NCBI GenBank assembly: GCA_025453715.1
Contig: JALOPT010000005.1
Coordinates: 1-19,660, forward strand
DNA length: 19,660 bases
Direction: 5' to 3'
Source: Methanoregulaceae archaeon
GTDB taxonomy: Archaea; Halobacteriota; Methanomicrobia; Methanomicrobiales; Methanospirillaceae
The notes under the pieces are model-generated. The model was not told the origin of the DNA. It searched no databases and saw only the letters and a list, made by a program, of their open reading frames with translations. Within the stretch, counting starts at the first letter, position 1; every line of letters starts with the position of its first letter. Positions 7,109 to 15,066 of the stretch are shown piece by piece. The translations under genes and the position numbers were made by a program.

Positions 7109-7696
7109 GTGGGGTTCAGGATTGGGGTGCTCGCTCTCCAGGGCGCTGTCAGTGAACATATTGATGCATTCAGGCTAGCATTCGAATTGATGGGCTCAAC
7201 AGGGCAATCCTCGGTGATTCCCGTCCGTAATGCCGACGAAATTCCAGACCTCGATGGCCTCGCGATTCCTGGCGGCGAATCGACCACGATTTCCCGCCTG
7301 ATTGATAAAAACCGGATGAGGGGGCCGATTGAAGAATTTGAAGGTGGTATCTTTGCGACCTGTGCAGGGATGGTCCTCATGGCAACGAATGTCGATGACC
7401 CGAGGCTTACAACACTGGGCCTGATCGATATGAACGTAATGCGGAATGCGTTCGGGCGGCAGAAAGAGTCATTTGAAGCAGATCTTAAGATCCGTGGTTT
7501 CGATTCACCGTACCATGCTATTTTTATCCGGGCACCGGTTGCCACCAGTTGCGGAACCGGGACTGAAGAATTATCCAGGATAGAGAAGGGAATAGTTGCG
7601 GTACGAAAAGGGAAGCATTATGCCCTTGCATTTCATCCCGAGCTCAGTGTGGACACAAGGCTGCATGTAAGGTTCCTGGAAGGACTCCATGAATGA
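7109..7696 (+). CDS. pdxT: Pyridoxal 5'-phosphate synthase glutaminase subunit PdxT
   Basis: PdxT hydrolyses glutamine and channels ammonia to PdxS. The 195-residue class I glutamine amidotransferase has the PGGEST loop (54-59), nucleophile Cys85 (FATCAGMVL) and the His176/Glu178 pair (FHPELS). Translation starts at GTG 7109, supported by a strong GAGGTGA site (7098-7104) four bases upstream; the protein then begins with the typical RIGVLALQGAV strand. It is separated from pdxS by 91 bases holding a T-run, so it may have its own promoter, but the two products form one complex. Confidence 0.97.
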   Translation: MGFRIGVLALQGAVSEHIDAFRLAFELMGSTGQSSVIPVRNADEIPDLDGLAIPGGESTTISRLIDKNRMRGPIEEFEGGIFATCAGMVLMATNVDDPRLTTLGLIDMNVMRNAFGRQKESFEADLKIRGFDSPYHAIFIRAPVATSCGTGTEELSRIEKGIVAVRKGKHYALAFHPELSVDTRLHVRFLEGLHE

Positions 7697-7770
7697 GGTA
7701 TCGTCCGCAGACTTTTCTAAAATTCTGAAAGGACGCGGAATCAACCTATAATAGAAATTGAACCGGGGAC

Positions 7771-7775
7771 TTTTT
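7771..7775 (+). terminator. Candidate terminator of pdxT
   Basis: A T5 pyrimidine-rich tract (CTTTTTCTCTCC) lies about 75 bases after the pdxT stop in the short convergent region between pdxT and the ABC operon. No strong hairpin precedes it. Confidence 0.3.
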
Positions 7776-7826
7776 CTCTCCTCCGGCTGATCCTGTGTTG
7801 TATGTGTGGTTTGATAGAACAGGTAC

Positions 7827-7832
7827 AAAAAA
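7827..7832 (-). terminator. Candidate terminator of the ABC operon
   Basis: An A6 run on the plus strand gives a U6 tract on the minus-strand transcript about a dozen bases after the ATPase stop, the usual form of an archaeal terminator. Confidence 0.4.
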
Positions 7833-7844
7833 GAGTATTAATGC

Positions 7845-8513
7845 CTACTGTTGATCAATTACCCCGTCTTTCATGTAAATAATCCGGTCGAAATAACTTT
7901 TATGCCATTCTTCGTGTGATACCATGACAATTGTCTGGTGGAGATTTTTATTGAGTTTTTTGAAAAGGTCAAGAATTATTCTTGAATTCTGGGAGTCCAG
8001 GTTCGCACAGGGTTCATCGGCGAGTAAAATAGTGGGTTTATTCACCAGTGCCCGCGCAATTGCAACGCGTTGCTGTTCACCACCGGACAATTCCCCGGGA
8101 AGATGATGAATGCGGTCCCCGAGACCAACAACGCCAAGTATTTCAGTGCAGACAAGGTTGCATTCATGGGGTGTCATACCCCGGACCATCGATGGGAGAT
8201 AGACATTTTCCTGGGCCGTCAGTTCAGGAACAAGTGCATAGTCCTGAAAAACATAACCAAGGCGTTTTAAGCGGAACAAAGTCCGGCTTCGCTCATCAAG
8301 AGCCCCGACATCAACCCCGTCAATTGAGATAAAACCGCTGGTAGGTCGGTCAAGGAGACCGAGCATGTGGAGCAATGTTGACTTTCCACTCCCACTCGAC
8401 CCCATCACGCCTACAAATTCCCCTTTTTGGATCTCAATTGATACACCATCCAGGGCACGGACCTGTACAGCACCCATGCCATAGACTCTCTTAATATCAC
8501 GCCCGACAATCAT
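7845..8513 (-). CDS. ABC transporter ATP-binding protein (LolD/MacB type)
   Basis: This 222-residue ATPase has Walker A GSSGSGKST (38-46), a Q-loop in YVFQDYALVPEL, signature LSGGEQQR, Walker B ILLADEP and the H-loop His in MVSHE. The pattern and size match the LolD/MacB/FtsE-like group (COG1136), which powers mechanotransmission or lipoprotein/peptide export rather than classical import. It should pair with the permease just upstream, whose stop is one base from the ATG at 8513. A GTG at 8522 (three residues longer, overlapping the permease gene) is the alternative start. Neither has a strong ribosome binding site, so translation is probably coupled. The exported or sensed substrate is unknown. 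Confidence 0.93.
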   Translation of the reverse strand: MIVGRDIKRVYGMGAVQVRALDGVSIEIQKGEFVGVMGSSGSGKSTLLHMLGLLDRPTSGFISIDGVDVGALDERSRTLFRLKRLGYVFQDYALVPELTAQENVYLPSMVRGMTPHECNLVCTEILGVVGLGDRIHHLPGELSGGEQQRVAIARALVNKPTILLADEPCANLDSQNSRIILDLFKKLNKNLHQTIVMVSHEEWHKSYFDRIIYMKDGVIDQQ

Positions 8514-8514
8514 G

Positions 8515-9717
8515 TCAACCACGTATTGCTGAAAGAATATCCTCTTTTGTCGTTATCCAGGCGGGAACATACCCGGCGATCAATGAAACAGCCAGGAGAC
8601 TTAGTGTTGAACGGACGATTAGCATTGCATCAACCACCGGTGCTACCGGCCCCCCGGGGAACACGATAGGGTTAGCAGCAAGTAACTGAAGGATTAACAG
8701 CAGGAAAAAACATCCAACAATTGTTCCGATTGCAAAGATGAAAAGGGCCTGGAAGATATATGATTTTACAATGATCGAACGATCGATGCCTATTGCTTTC
8801 AGGATACCAATCTGCTTTCGCCGGTAGACCGTATTGATAAAAATTACAATAAATATGACGACAATCGCGATAATCAGGCTGACAATCGTGCCAATGAAAT
8901 TGATGATGTTAAAACTGCCAATAATCTGGTTCAGAAAATTCGCGGATTTCTCCTCCCAGGTCCAGATCTTTTCCTGTACTCCAAACGACATCAGGGTAAT
9001 GCGCATTTTATCTTCATTACCAGTTTCCTGTGTCCGAACCAGGATCTGGTTTGCCTTGTCATCAAGACCAAAGACCGACTCGTACTCTTTTTTTGTAATA
9101 AATGCGTTGGAATCAGCACCATAAGAATCAGAATTAATAATTCCCTTTATGCGGTACTGCCGTGTAACCCCGTTGTTGAAGGTGATATCAACTGCCTGGC
9201 CAACATCCACACCCCCAAGGGATGGGATCACATCAAGCTTTTCATCCTCGTTTCCCGCAAGCCGGTAGCCTATTACGACCTGGTCAGTATCCGCCTCACT
9301 GAGGTACTCTCCACTGGAGACCTTCGATGCGGTTTTAAGGACCCTCCGCTCGTCGTCAGGATTGACTGCGTACAATACCGGGGTAACCGCATTTCCTTTA
9401 TGGACAATTGTTGCCCCGGTTATGAACCGTGGAGAAACCCCCGTAATACCGGGAATCCGTTCGATTTTCTTCTGTAACTCGTTCACATTATTGATATAGA
9501 TCTGATTTTTTTTCGGTTCGATGACCAGGTTCCCGTAGCTGTAATCGATAGACTGCTGGTTAAAGAGAACAGCCACCCCCGAAATAATGGATGGAAGAAA
9601 GATAAGGTTTACAAAGACCATCCCGATGATAAGGATCGTAAGGTAGAGCGTACCCTTGTTCCCCCTTACAATCGATCGCTTTGCGAGGAAAAAGGCGACC
9701 TTTGACTCCTCAAACAT
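8515..9717 (-). CDS. MacB/FtsX-like ABC transporter permease
   Basis: This 400-residue permease has one N-terminal membrane helix (about 25-50), a large extracytoplasmic MacB-type domain (about 55-260) and three C-terminal helices of the FtsX domain (about 270-300, 320-350 and 365-385). The cytoplasmic coupling motif YRRKQIGILKAIGI follows the second helix, as in MacB and LolC. The ATG at 9717 gives the expected N-terminus (MFEESKVAFFLAKRSI) and overlaps the end of the CARDB protein gene by eight bases. A longer upstream frame would run into that gene. With the ATPase and the secreted protein it forms one operon. Such transporters act on substrates in or outside the membrane; none is identifiable here. 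Confidence 0.92.
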   Translation of the reverse strand: MFEESKVAFFLAKRSIVRGNKGTLYLTILIIGMVFVNLIFLPSIISGVAVLFNQQSIDYSYGNLVIEPKKNQIYINNVNELQKKIERIPGITGVSPRFITGATIVHKGNAVTPVLYAVNPDDERRVLKTASKVSSGEYLSEADTDQVVIGYRLAGNEDEKLDVIPSLGGVDVGQAVDITFNNGVTRQYRIKGIINSDSYGADSNAFITKKEYESVFGLDDKANQILVRTQETGNEDKMRITLMSFGVQEKIWTWEEKSANFLNQIIGSFNIINFIGTIVSLIIAIVVIFIVIFINTVYRRKQIGILKAIGIDRSIIVKSYIFQALFIFAIGTIVGCFFLLLILQLLAANPIVFPGGPVAPVVDAMLIVRSTLSLLAVSLIAGYVPAWITTKEDILSAIRG

Positions 9718-10963
9718 TGCCGGTTCCCTTTTTACGGAAGACGAAGAACCAGTATGCAAATCCTCCCGCCAGGATGATGAGCAATACTATCCCGATAATA
9801 AGCGGGGTACTGTCCCTGGTATATACATTCAGGTAAAGCAACTGTTGTTCCTGGCGGGGCCCGTAATCATCCTCGTACTGGATTGTTAGGGTATAGGGGA
9901 TATCACCCGAACGGTCAGCCAGGAGGTTGAAGGGCGCAGGTGCATCATTATTCGGCTCAATTTTTCCAACAAAGGCCTCCTTTGTACCCGACAGCGGGAT
10001 GTCTATTTTTGCATTGACAGATTTGGCATCATCGGTACCGGTGTTCTCTATCCTGATAAAAAGGGTGAACTGGTCTCCTTTACTGATCCTGGCCGGATCG
10101 GTGGTGATTTGTGATATATCAATCTGCGCCTGGCCCCTGACCCTGACACCCAGTGTCTCGACCTGTCTCTGGAACGTACCGTCAGGGTTCTGGTAGTCAA
10201 TAATCAGGTTTATCGGGTTAATTCCCTGTGCGGTCTTCTTATCCGTTGAAAAATCCATGCCGATTGTTTTTTGTTCACCCTGGCCTAGTTTTTCAACATG
10301 GTAGGTGCCCGGGGTTTTTGAAGTAATTGAGGGGGTTGATGTGTCTACGGTGATCTGGATATTACTCGCCGATAGTTGTCCGTCATTTGAAAGCACCACT
10401 GTCGCGTTAAAATCGTTACCCGGGATTACACTGGCTGGCAATTGTTTATTGACCGTAATCTGGGGTCTTTTCTGGATCTGGACTTCACTGTTAACATTTA
10501 CTGGTATTGGAAATTTAAGACTCGTTGCATCAGATACACGGATCCAGACCTCAGGGAAATATACTCCCGGCTGGTCAGGTGCCCTTATGAGGAATGTCAG
10601 GGGTATGGATTGCCCGGGCCCAAGTGCACCAACCCTGTTATAGGCCCCGCCAATAACGTCTATACCATTTCCTACCATTGTGACACTGTCAATTGGGGCG
10701 TTAATATCCACGCTTTTGGTTGTAGCTGAATTACTACCTGCTATTCCGCTAGTATAAGACTGGGATAACGTGGCCTTCTCAGCAGTATTTTTGACTGTGA
10801 CCGAAACGATACCCTGTTCTCCGGGCAGGAGTACCGAAGGAGTGACTTTATAATCAGCGATAATTACGGAAGGCTCACTTGCTAATGCGGGTGTTATGCT
10901 TAGTAACAGGAAAAAAATCAGCAATGTGGCCATAACGTATGTATTGATCAGGGTCGGCCTCAT
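9710..10963 (-). CDS. Secreted, membrane-anchored CARDB-like (COG1361) envelope protein
   Basis: The 417-residue product starts with a signal peptide (hydrophobic core about 10-26, likely cleavage after ALAS). Three or more Ig-like CARDB repeats of the S-layer-related COG1361 type follow, each beginning with a proline-containing strand and carrying V.N.G / IENTGTDDA-style motifs (about 35-380). A C-terminal membrane helix (about 385-405) ends in a basic FRKKG tail, so most of the protein faces outward. I start it at ATG 10963 because GGAGAAGGAT lies upstream and the signal peptide is then of normal length. Frames stay open to ATGs at 11050 and 11065, which would add a long, atypical pre-signal segment. 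It leads the ABC operon and may capture or scaffold the transporter's substrate; this is inference from context. Confidence 0.85.
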   Translation of the reverse strand: MRPTLINTYVMATLLIFFLLLSITPALASEPSVIIADYKVTPSVLLPGEQGIVSVTVKNTAEKATLSQSYTSGIAGSNSATTKSVDINAPIDSVTMVGNGIDVIGGAYNRVGALGPGQSIPLTFLIRAPDQPGVYFPEVWIRVSDATSLKFPIPVNVNSEVQIQKRPQITVNKQLPASVIPGNDFNATVVLSNDGQLSASNIQITVDTSTPSITSKTPGTYHVEKLGQGEQKTIGMDFSTDKKTAQGINPINLIIDYQNPDGTFQRQVETLGVRVRGQAQIDISQITTDPARISKGDQFTLFIRIENTGTDDAKSVNAKIDIPLSGTKEAFVGKIEPNNDAPAPFNLLADRSGDIPYTLTIQYEDDYGPRQEQQLLYLNVYTRDSTPLIIGIVLLIILAGGFAYWFFVFRKKGTGNV

Positions 10964-11074
10964 GATTAGTATCCTTCTCCCTACGGCAATAATGATATCG
11001 ATGGTCCATACATCATATCCTGAAAAAGGGATGTATTCAGCCAGGTTCATGTAAGGAAGACCCATTTTACAACG

Positions 11075-11090
11075 GTTAATTATTAAATTG
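11075..11090 (-). promoter_or_regulatory. Promoter of the CARDB-ABC operon
   Basis: On the minus strand this reads CAATTTAATAATTAAC, a clear AT-rich TATA element in GC-richer surroundings. Transcription would start near 11055-11060, leaving a leader of about 95 bases if ATG 10963 is the true start, or an almost leaderless message if ATG 11050 is used. Confidence 0.5.
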
Positions 11091-11232
11091 AAATGCCCTC
11101 TGAATTACCGCCGGGGTTTTAATCTCGCCTGAACTGGGGGTATTTACAAGGATTATGATGACCGGGAAGTCATGCTTCAACAACTTATGGGAATGATTAT
11201 CCGGGATCCGTCAAAAAAACCCCGGGAAAATT

Positions 11233-11240
11233 AAAAAAAA
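11233..11240 (-). terminator. T8 terminator downstream of cooC
   Basis: The A8 run on the plus strand gives a U8 tract on the minus-strand cooC transcript, preceded by a second T6 tract and by a small hairpin (CTGGT/ACCAG, 11284-11296) just after the cooC stop. This is a typical archaeal T-rich terminator arrangement. Confidence 0.5.
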
Positions 11241-11307
11241 TAAGGGCAAACACGATCCGGAACTTAAAAAATCTGCAATAATTCTGGTAGGACCAGGAGA
11301 CCGTCTT

Positions 11308-12150
11308 TCAATCCCGGCTGTCCGGTCGCTCCTTTTCTGCGAGACTGGATCCCGGAACCAGCATATGCTTTTCGATTACCTCTGCAAGTTCGAGAAGACG
11401 GGCTTTCATTTTCTCCCCCTCCGTGAGGTCGATCACCGGAACTCCCGTTCGATCAGTGACCTCCATGGCGGGGTCGTAAGGGAATGCAAAAATCGTAATG
11501 ACTCCTGCCTCAGCCAGTCGTTTCGCAATCAGTCCCGGATCGTCCCCGGGTCGTAATTTATTAATCACACCGAAGATCCGTGGAATCCCGAGTTCTTTTG
11601 CCATTTTCGCGATCTGGAAGGCAGTTTCGACGGATTTCAGACCGGGCTCAACGATAACCATCAGGGCCTGGGCAGACCGGGTTGTGCCCCGTCCAAGGTG
11701 TTCCACACCCGCTTCCATGTCCATCACCAGGAGGTCAGCTTCTCCCGAAAGGTGGGAAACAAGCCTCCTTGCGAGGGTGTTTGCAGGGCAGTAACAGCCA
11801 CCACCTCCGGTCCTGATTGCCCCGAGGACAAGCAGACGCACCCCGTCCCTGCAGGACACGCCAAACATTTCGAGCACGTCGTTTACTTTTGGGTTGATAC
11901 GAAAAACCATCCCCGAAGCTCCGGGCGGGGCCCCGGTCCGCTCCTCGATAAAATCCTTGCGGGAAATAAGGGGAATGATCGTACCTGGTTGTCCTGCTAT
12001 ACCACAACCAAGTGAGTACCAGAGGTTTGGGGAAGGGTCCATATCGAGTGCTATGACCCGCAGCCCTTTTCTTGCAAAAGTCCTGGCGAGTCCGGCAGCG
12101 ATCGAAGTCTTCCCGACGCCCCCTTTACCGGTGACTGCGAGGGTAATCAT
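11308..12150 (-). CDS. cooC: CooC-type nickel-insertion ATPase (CODH/ACS accessory)
   Basis: CooC is a dimeric MinD/SIMIBI-class ATPase that delivers nickel to CO dehydrogenase and acetyl-CoA synthase clusters. The 280-residue product begins MITLAVTGKGGVGKTS with the deviant Walker A (8-15). It has the metal-binding Cys119-Tyr-Cys121 pair in GGGCYCPAN, characteristic of CooC, and the VMDMEAGVEHLGRGT switch segment. I use ATG 12150 because GGTGG lies directly upstream and the P-loop is then at the N-terminus; an upstream frame to 12234 is open but would add 28 unrelated residues. It is divergent from the RACo-like gene, 123 bases apart, so the two may share regulation. A TATA-like element sits at 12174-12183. 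In Methanosarcina the accessory gene lies inside the cdh operon; here it is separate. Confidence 0.95.
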   Translation of the reverse strand: MITLAVTGKGGVGKTSIAAGLARTFARKGLRVIALDMDPSPNLWYSLGCGIAGQPGTIIPLISRKDFIEERTGAPPGASGMVFRINPKVNDVLEMFGVSCRDGVRLLVLGAIRTGGGGCYCPANTLARRLVSHLSGEADLLVMDMEAGVEHLGRGTTRSAQALMVIVEPGLKSVETAFQIAKMAKELGIPRIFGVINKLRPGDDPGLIAKRLAEAGVITIFAFPYDPAMEVTDRTGVPVIDLTEGEKMKARLLELAEVIEKHMLVPGSSLAEKERPDSRD

Positions 12151-12273
12151 TATCCACCTGTTTAGTGTTCCGGGAATATAACGGCTCCCTGGCAGCCTGA
12201 TGGTGTTGCGGGGTAACCCTGTATGATTAGCCATATGTTAATGGGATACGGGGAATGAAGTACAAGACATACA
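12151..12273. promoter_or_regulatory. Divergent promoter region between cooC and the RACo-like gene
   Basis: The 123 bases between the two start codons hold a minus-strand TATA-like CGTTATATTC (12174-12183) about 27 bases from the cooC ATG, and a plus-strand CATATGTTAAT (12232-12242) about 35 bases from the RACo ATG. Two separate back-to-back promoters are the simplest reading. cooC also has a GGTGG site; the RACo gene has none visible. Confidence 0.45.
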
Positions 12274-13905
12274 ATGGGCCGTATTACTGTCATGCCTGAA
12301 GGCAAAAGCGGACCCCTCCAGGAAGGGGAAACGCTGTTATTCCATCTTCAACGGCTTGGTATTCGTATCAATACCGGCTGCGCAGGTACCGGGGAGTGTG
12401 GTACCTGCCGGGTCCGTGTGCTCACCGGAGCAGAGGTCCTTTCCCCACCAGCCCCGCCTGAAAAGAAAATATCCGGTACCACCGGGTGGCGTCTTGCATG
12501 CCAGGCGATAGTGCGTGAGGAAAATAAAGATATTATTGTCGAAACCCGTGATATAGGCACTTTTTCGATTCTTGGAGAGGGTATCAGGGCGGAATTTTTA
12601 AAAGACCCGGTTGTATCGGTAAAGGAAGTAGACGGGCAACGCGTGATTGTACGGGGTGAAAATGTTCTGGATATACAAAAAGGGAGGTGTACCGGGATAT
12701 CTTTTGATGCCGGTACTACTACCCTTGTCATACGGTGGTATGACCTTGAAGGCGATGACCGTAACCCGATAGCGACAGTTTCTGCTCTAAATCCACAGGG
12801 AAGGTTTGGTGACAATGTTATCGACAGGGTTGGTTATGCGACTACATCCCCCGAAGGTCAGTCCGGAATGGAGCAGGTTTTGGTTGATGCAGTACAACGG
12901 GTCCTGTCATCAGGGCCGGTCAACCCTGCTGAGATCTATGATATAGTCATGGTTGGAAATACCGTAATGCGGGACCTGGTAACCGGTCTCCCGGTCCGGT
13001 CCCTTGGAAGGTCTCCCTATGAATCATGTCATCCTGGACCGATCGAGATCCCTGCAGCTGACAGAAAGATCGCGATACATCCCGGGGGACACCTTTATGC
13101 CCCTCCCGTTCTTGGACAGTTCGTCGGGGCCGACATGCTTGCAGTACTCCTTGCTGTCGGAATGCACGAGCATGAAGAGGTTACCATGGCCATCGATATC
13201 GGTACGAACACCGAGATTGCCATCGGAAACAGCGACCGGATACTTGTTACTTCATGCGCATCAGGGCCTGCATTTGAAGGTTCGGGAGTGAAGTGCGGTA
13301 CGGGGGCGGTGAAGGGAGCTATTGAGCGGGTACGCATCCTGGACAGAGAGACGGTCATATATACGACAATTGGAAATGAACCCCCCACCGGCATCTGTGG
13401 TTCAGGCCTTGTGGATACCCTTTCGGAATTGCTTGAAAACGGGTTCATGGACATGGCAGGAAAATTTAACGGTGGAAGGACACGTTTTATCCTGGCGGTC
13501 CGTGATGGCGACCTGGAGGATTCAATATTTCTTGATGAAGAGGATATTGATGCAATTAAGCTCGCAAAGGCAGCAATTTTCACCGGGGTCCAGACCCTTC
13601 TTGGAAGGTGGGGTGTACTAACGGACCAACTGTCGAAGGTTTATCTCGCCGGTGCATTTGGTACATCTATTGATCCGGTCCATGCCGAACGGATCGGAAT
13701 GATTCCCCCCCTCCCTCGCGACAGGGTAATACAGGCTGGAAATGCGGCCATTGAAGGGGCATCCATGATGTTACTCTCAAGGGCGAAGCGATACCAGGCA
13801 GAGAAGATGGTTTCAATAATTGAACACGTAAGCCTTGAAAATGAACCCGGGTTTGAAGATATGTATATTGAGGGGCTCAGGTTTGGCCCGATTGACAGTT
13901 CATGA
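12274..13905 (+). CDS. RACo/AcsV-type reductive activator of corrinoid proteins ([2Fe-2S] ferredoxin + ASKHA domains)
   Basis: RACo uses ATP and a low-potential [2Fe-2S] cluster to reduce inactive Co(II) corrinoid to Co(I) in the corrinoid iron-sulfur protein. The 543-residue product has an N-terminal ferredoxin domain with Cys36, Cys42, Cys45 and Cys76 (C-x5-C-x2-C-x30-C). A linker follows, then an ASKHA ATPase core with FDAGTTT (144-150), the NPQGRFGDNVIDR segment, DIGTNTE (about 308-314) and AGAFGTSIDP near the C-terminus. It has no C-terminal 4Fe-4S motifs, so it is of the bacterial RACo/AcsV type and not the methanogen RamA type. It is divergent from cooC and convergent with the DUF166/corrinoid genes, which fits a reactivator of CdhDE, the adjacent corrinoid protein, or both. 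No ribosome binding site precedes ATG 12274. Confidence 0.9.
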   Translation: MGRITVMPEGKSGPLQEGETLLFHLQRLGIRINTGCAGTGECGTCRVRVLTGAEVLSPPAPPEKKISGTTGWRLACQAIVREENKDIIVETRDIGTFSILGEGIRAEFLKDPVVSVKEVDGQRVIVRGENVLDIQKGRCTGISFDAGTTTLVIRWYDLEGDDRNPIATVSALNPQGRFGDNVIDRVGYATTSPEGQSGMEQVLVDAVQRVLSSGPVNPAEIYDIVMVGNTVMRDLVTGLPVRSLGRSPYESCHPGPIEIPAADRKIAIHPGGHLYAPPVLGQFVGADMLAVLLAVGMHEHEEVTMAIDIGTNTEIAIGNSDRILVTSCASGPAFEGSGVKCGTGAVKGAIERVRILDRETVIYTTIGNEPPTGICGSGLVDTLSELLENGFMDMAGKFNGGRTRFILAVRDGDLEDSIFLDEEDIDAIKLAKAAIFTGVQTLLGRWGVLTDQLSKVYLAGAFGTSIDPVHAERIGMIPPLPRDRVIQAGNAAIEGASMMLLSRAKRYQAEKMVSIIEHVSLENEPGFEDMYIEGLRFGPIDSS

Positions 13906-14133
13906 AAAGAAAATAAATGCTGCAAAAAATCAGGAAGCCCGGCTTTGCTGAAGACCCCGGCTGGGATAATGAATAACCTTGAAATTTCTGTAACTTTCCT
14001 GAATCCCCAAACCGAAATATTTCAATGAATGTCTTATCAGGGGTAAGGTTGGGAGTAGGTGAAACCTCCACCCGTGACTGTGTTCCTTCTTTGTTTCAAA
14101 TATGCAGGGTTTTTAACAAATTCAAAGGATCTT
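13906..14133. other. Convergent intergenic region between the RACo-like and DUF166 genes
   Basis: These 228 bases separate two converging genes. I see a repeated CCCGGCT (in AAGCCCGGCTTT and ACCCCGGCTGGG, about 13937-13974) and a T5 at 14110-14114 that may help end RACo transcription. No protein gene or strong terminator hairpin is evident. Confidence 0.4.
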
Positions 14134-15066
14134 TTAAATAAGCATCACGGTACTGCTGGAGGTGATAACTATCCGGTGCTCCTCTTTAAGCTCCCTGAGA
14201 TAGAGGTCAAATGCCCGTCTTGTTATGCATCCCGAGGCCGTCATACTGCATGGAAGTCCGACCACCTGCATTGCAAGGTCTTCAACCCCCGTCTCCCCCG
14301 ATTGCCGGAGTACTGACAGGATAGTATCTTTCGTTGCAGGGTGTCCACAGCCCTCAAATAATGCATCCTTTAATAAATCCCCTGCCTCCTGCATCAACGG
14401 GTAACGGGGGTCCATCTCAGCAAGGCAGTAATTGTCAGCTTCATCGTTATGTTGTTCATCATAGCAGAACCTGCTGAGAGTATCCAAATCCCCGGAGTCA
14501 GCACCGGCAAGTTTTCCCGCGATGCATGATGCTGAGCCACAGGGTGTATCGCGGATGACCTCGATATGGTGGATTATCCCTGACCCGGGATCGGTGATCA
14601 CCTTGAGTAGAGGCCGTCCAAAGAATTTCAGGAATTCGTTAATGCACGGGTCCCCGCTCCGTTGAAGGCTGCAGAACGGCTCAGGAAACTCAATATAAAT
14701 CCCAAATTCCGTCAATTCATCGCTAATCGTCTTTTTCGCCTCCGGGATTGTGTCCCGGTCATCGATCGGGTACAGGACAGACCGGACACCAAGCCGTCTG
14801 GCGATACAGGGGACCAGATCGCTTAGGCGTCCATGGATGCCAAGGATGATCAGCAGGTCTGCCTGAGCAACTGGAAAGTCGGTTGGGATGTAGCGCTCCG
14901 GATTTTCAAAAAGGCTTTCACTACCCTCCGTATCCCCACCCGGGACAAGGATATGTTCAGGCCGGAGTTCGTACGCCCCGCTGACCTGGTCTCCGAGCCC
15001 GCCAAGGCTGACCGTGTTGATTATCTGTTCCCCGAAGGGTCCTGAATAGAGGAAAAAGATCCTCAT
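14134..15066 (-). CDS. DUF166-family protein with C-terminal extension, function unknown
   Basis: The 310-residue product starts with MRIFFLYSGPFGEQ and carries the cysteine-rich DUF166 pattern: EFPEPFCSL (Cys132), Cys141, EVIRDTPCGSASC (Cys176, Cys181), Cys201, YCLAEMDP (Cys214) and Cys240. Spaced cysteines suggest a metal or Fe-S site, but the family has no established function. After about residue 240 there is a roughly 70-residue extension (ATKDTILSVLRQSG... RRAFDLYLRELKEEHRIVI) that resembles a winged-helix fold by eye. ATG 15066 overlaps the corrinoid gene stop as ATGA, with GGAAAGGAA upstream, so the two are translationally coupled and probably work together. Some database entries label this family thymidylate synthase; nothing here supports that. 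Confidence 0.82.
   Translation of the reverse strand: MRIFFLYSGPFGEQIINTVSLGGLGDQVSGAYELRPEHILVPGGDTEGSESLFENPERYIPTDFPVAQADLLIILGIHGRLSDLVPCIARRLGVRSVLYPIDDRDTIPEAKKTISDELTEFGIYIEFPEPFCSLQRSGDPCINEFLKFFGRPLLKVITDPGSGIIHHIEVIRDTPCGSASCIAGKLAGADSGDLDTLSRFCYDEQHNDEADNYCLAEMDPRYPLMQEAGDLLKDALFEGCGHPATKDTILSVLRQSGETGVEDLAMQVVGLPCSMTASGCITRRAFDLYLRELKEEHRIVITSSSTVMLI

Noticed and set aside
9710..11065. Longer version of the CARDB protein starting at 11065 or 11050
   Set aside because: It would place about 30-34 residues before a normal signal peptide. The ATG at 10963 has an upstream GGAGAAGGAT and a standard signal-peptide length. The ATG at 11050 remains possible if the message is leaderless.
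12274..13905. Calling the ASKHA protein RamA
   Set aside because: RamA carries two [4Fe-4S] motifs at its C-terminus. This protein has a single N-terminal [2Fe-2S]-type motif and no C-terminal cysteines in such an arrangement.
14134..15066. Labelling the DUF166 protein as thymidylate synthase
   Set aside because: No thymidylate synthase active-site motif (Pro-Cys-His type) or ThyX motif is visible; the pattern is the uncharacterised DUF166 cysteine pattern.
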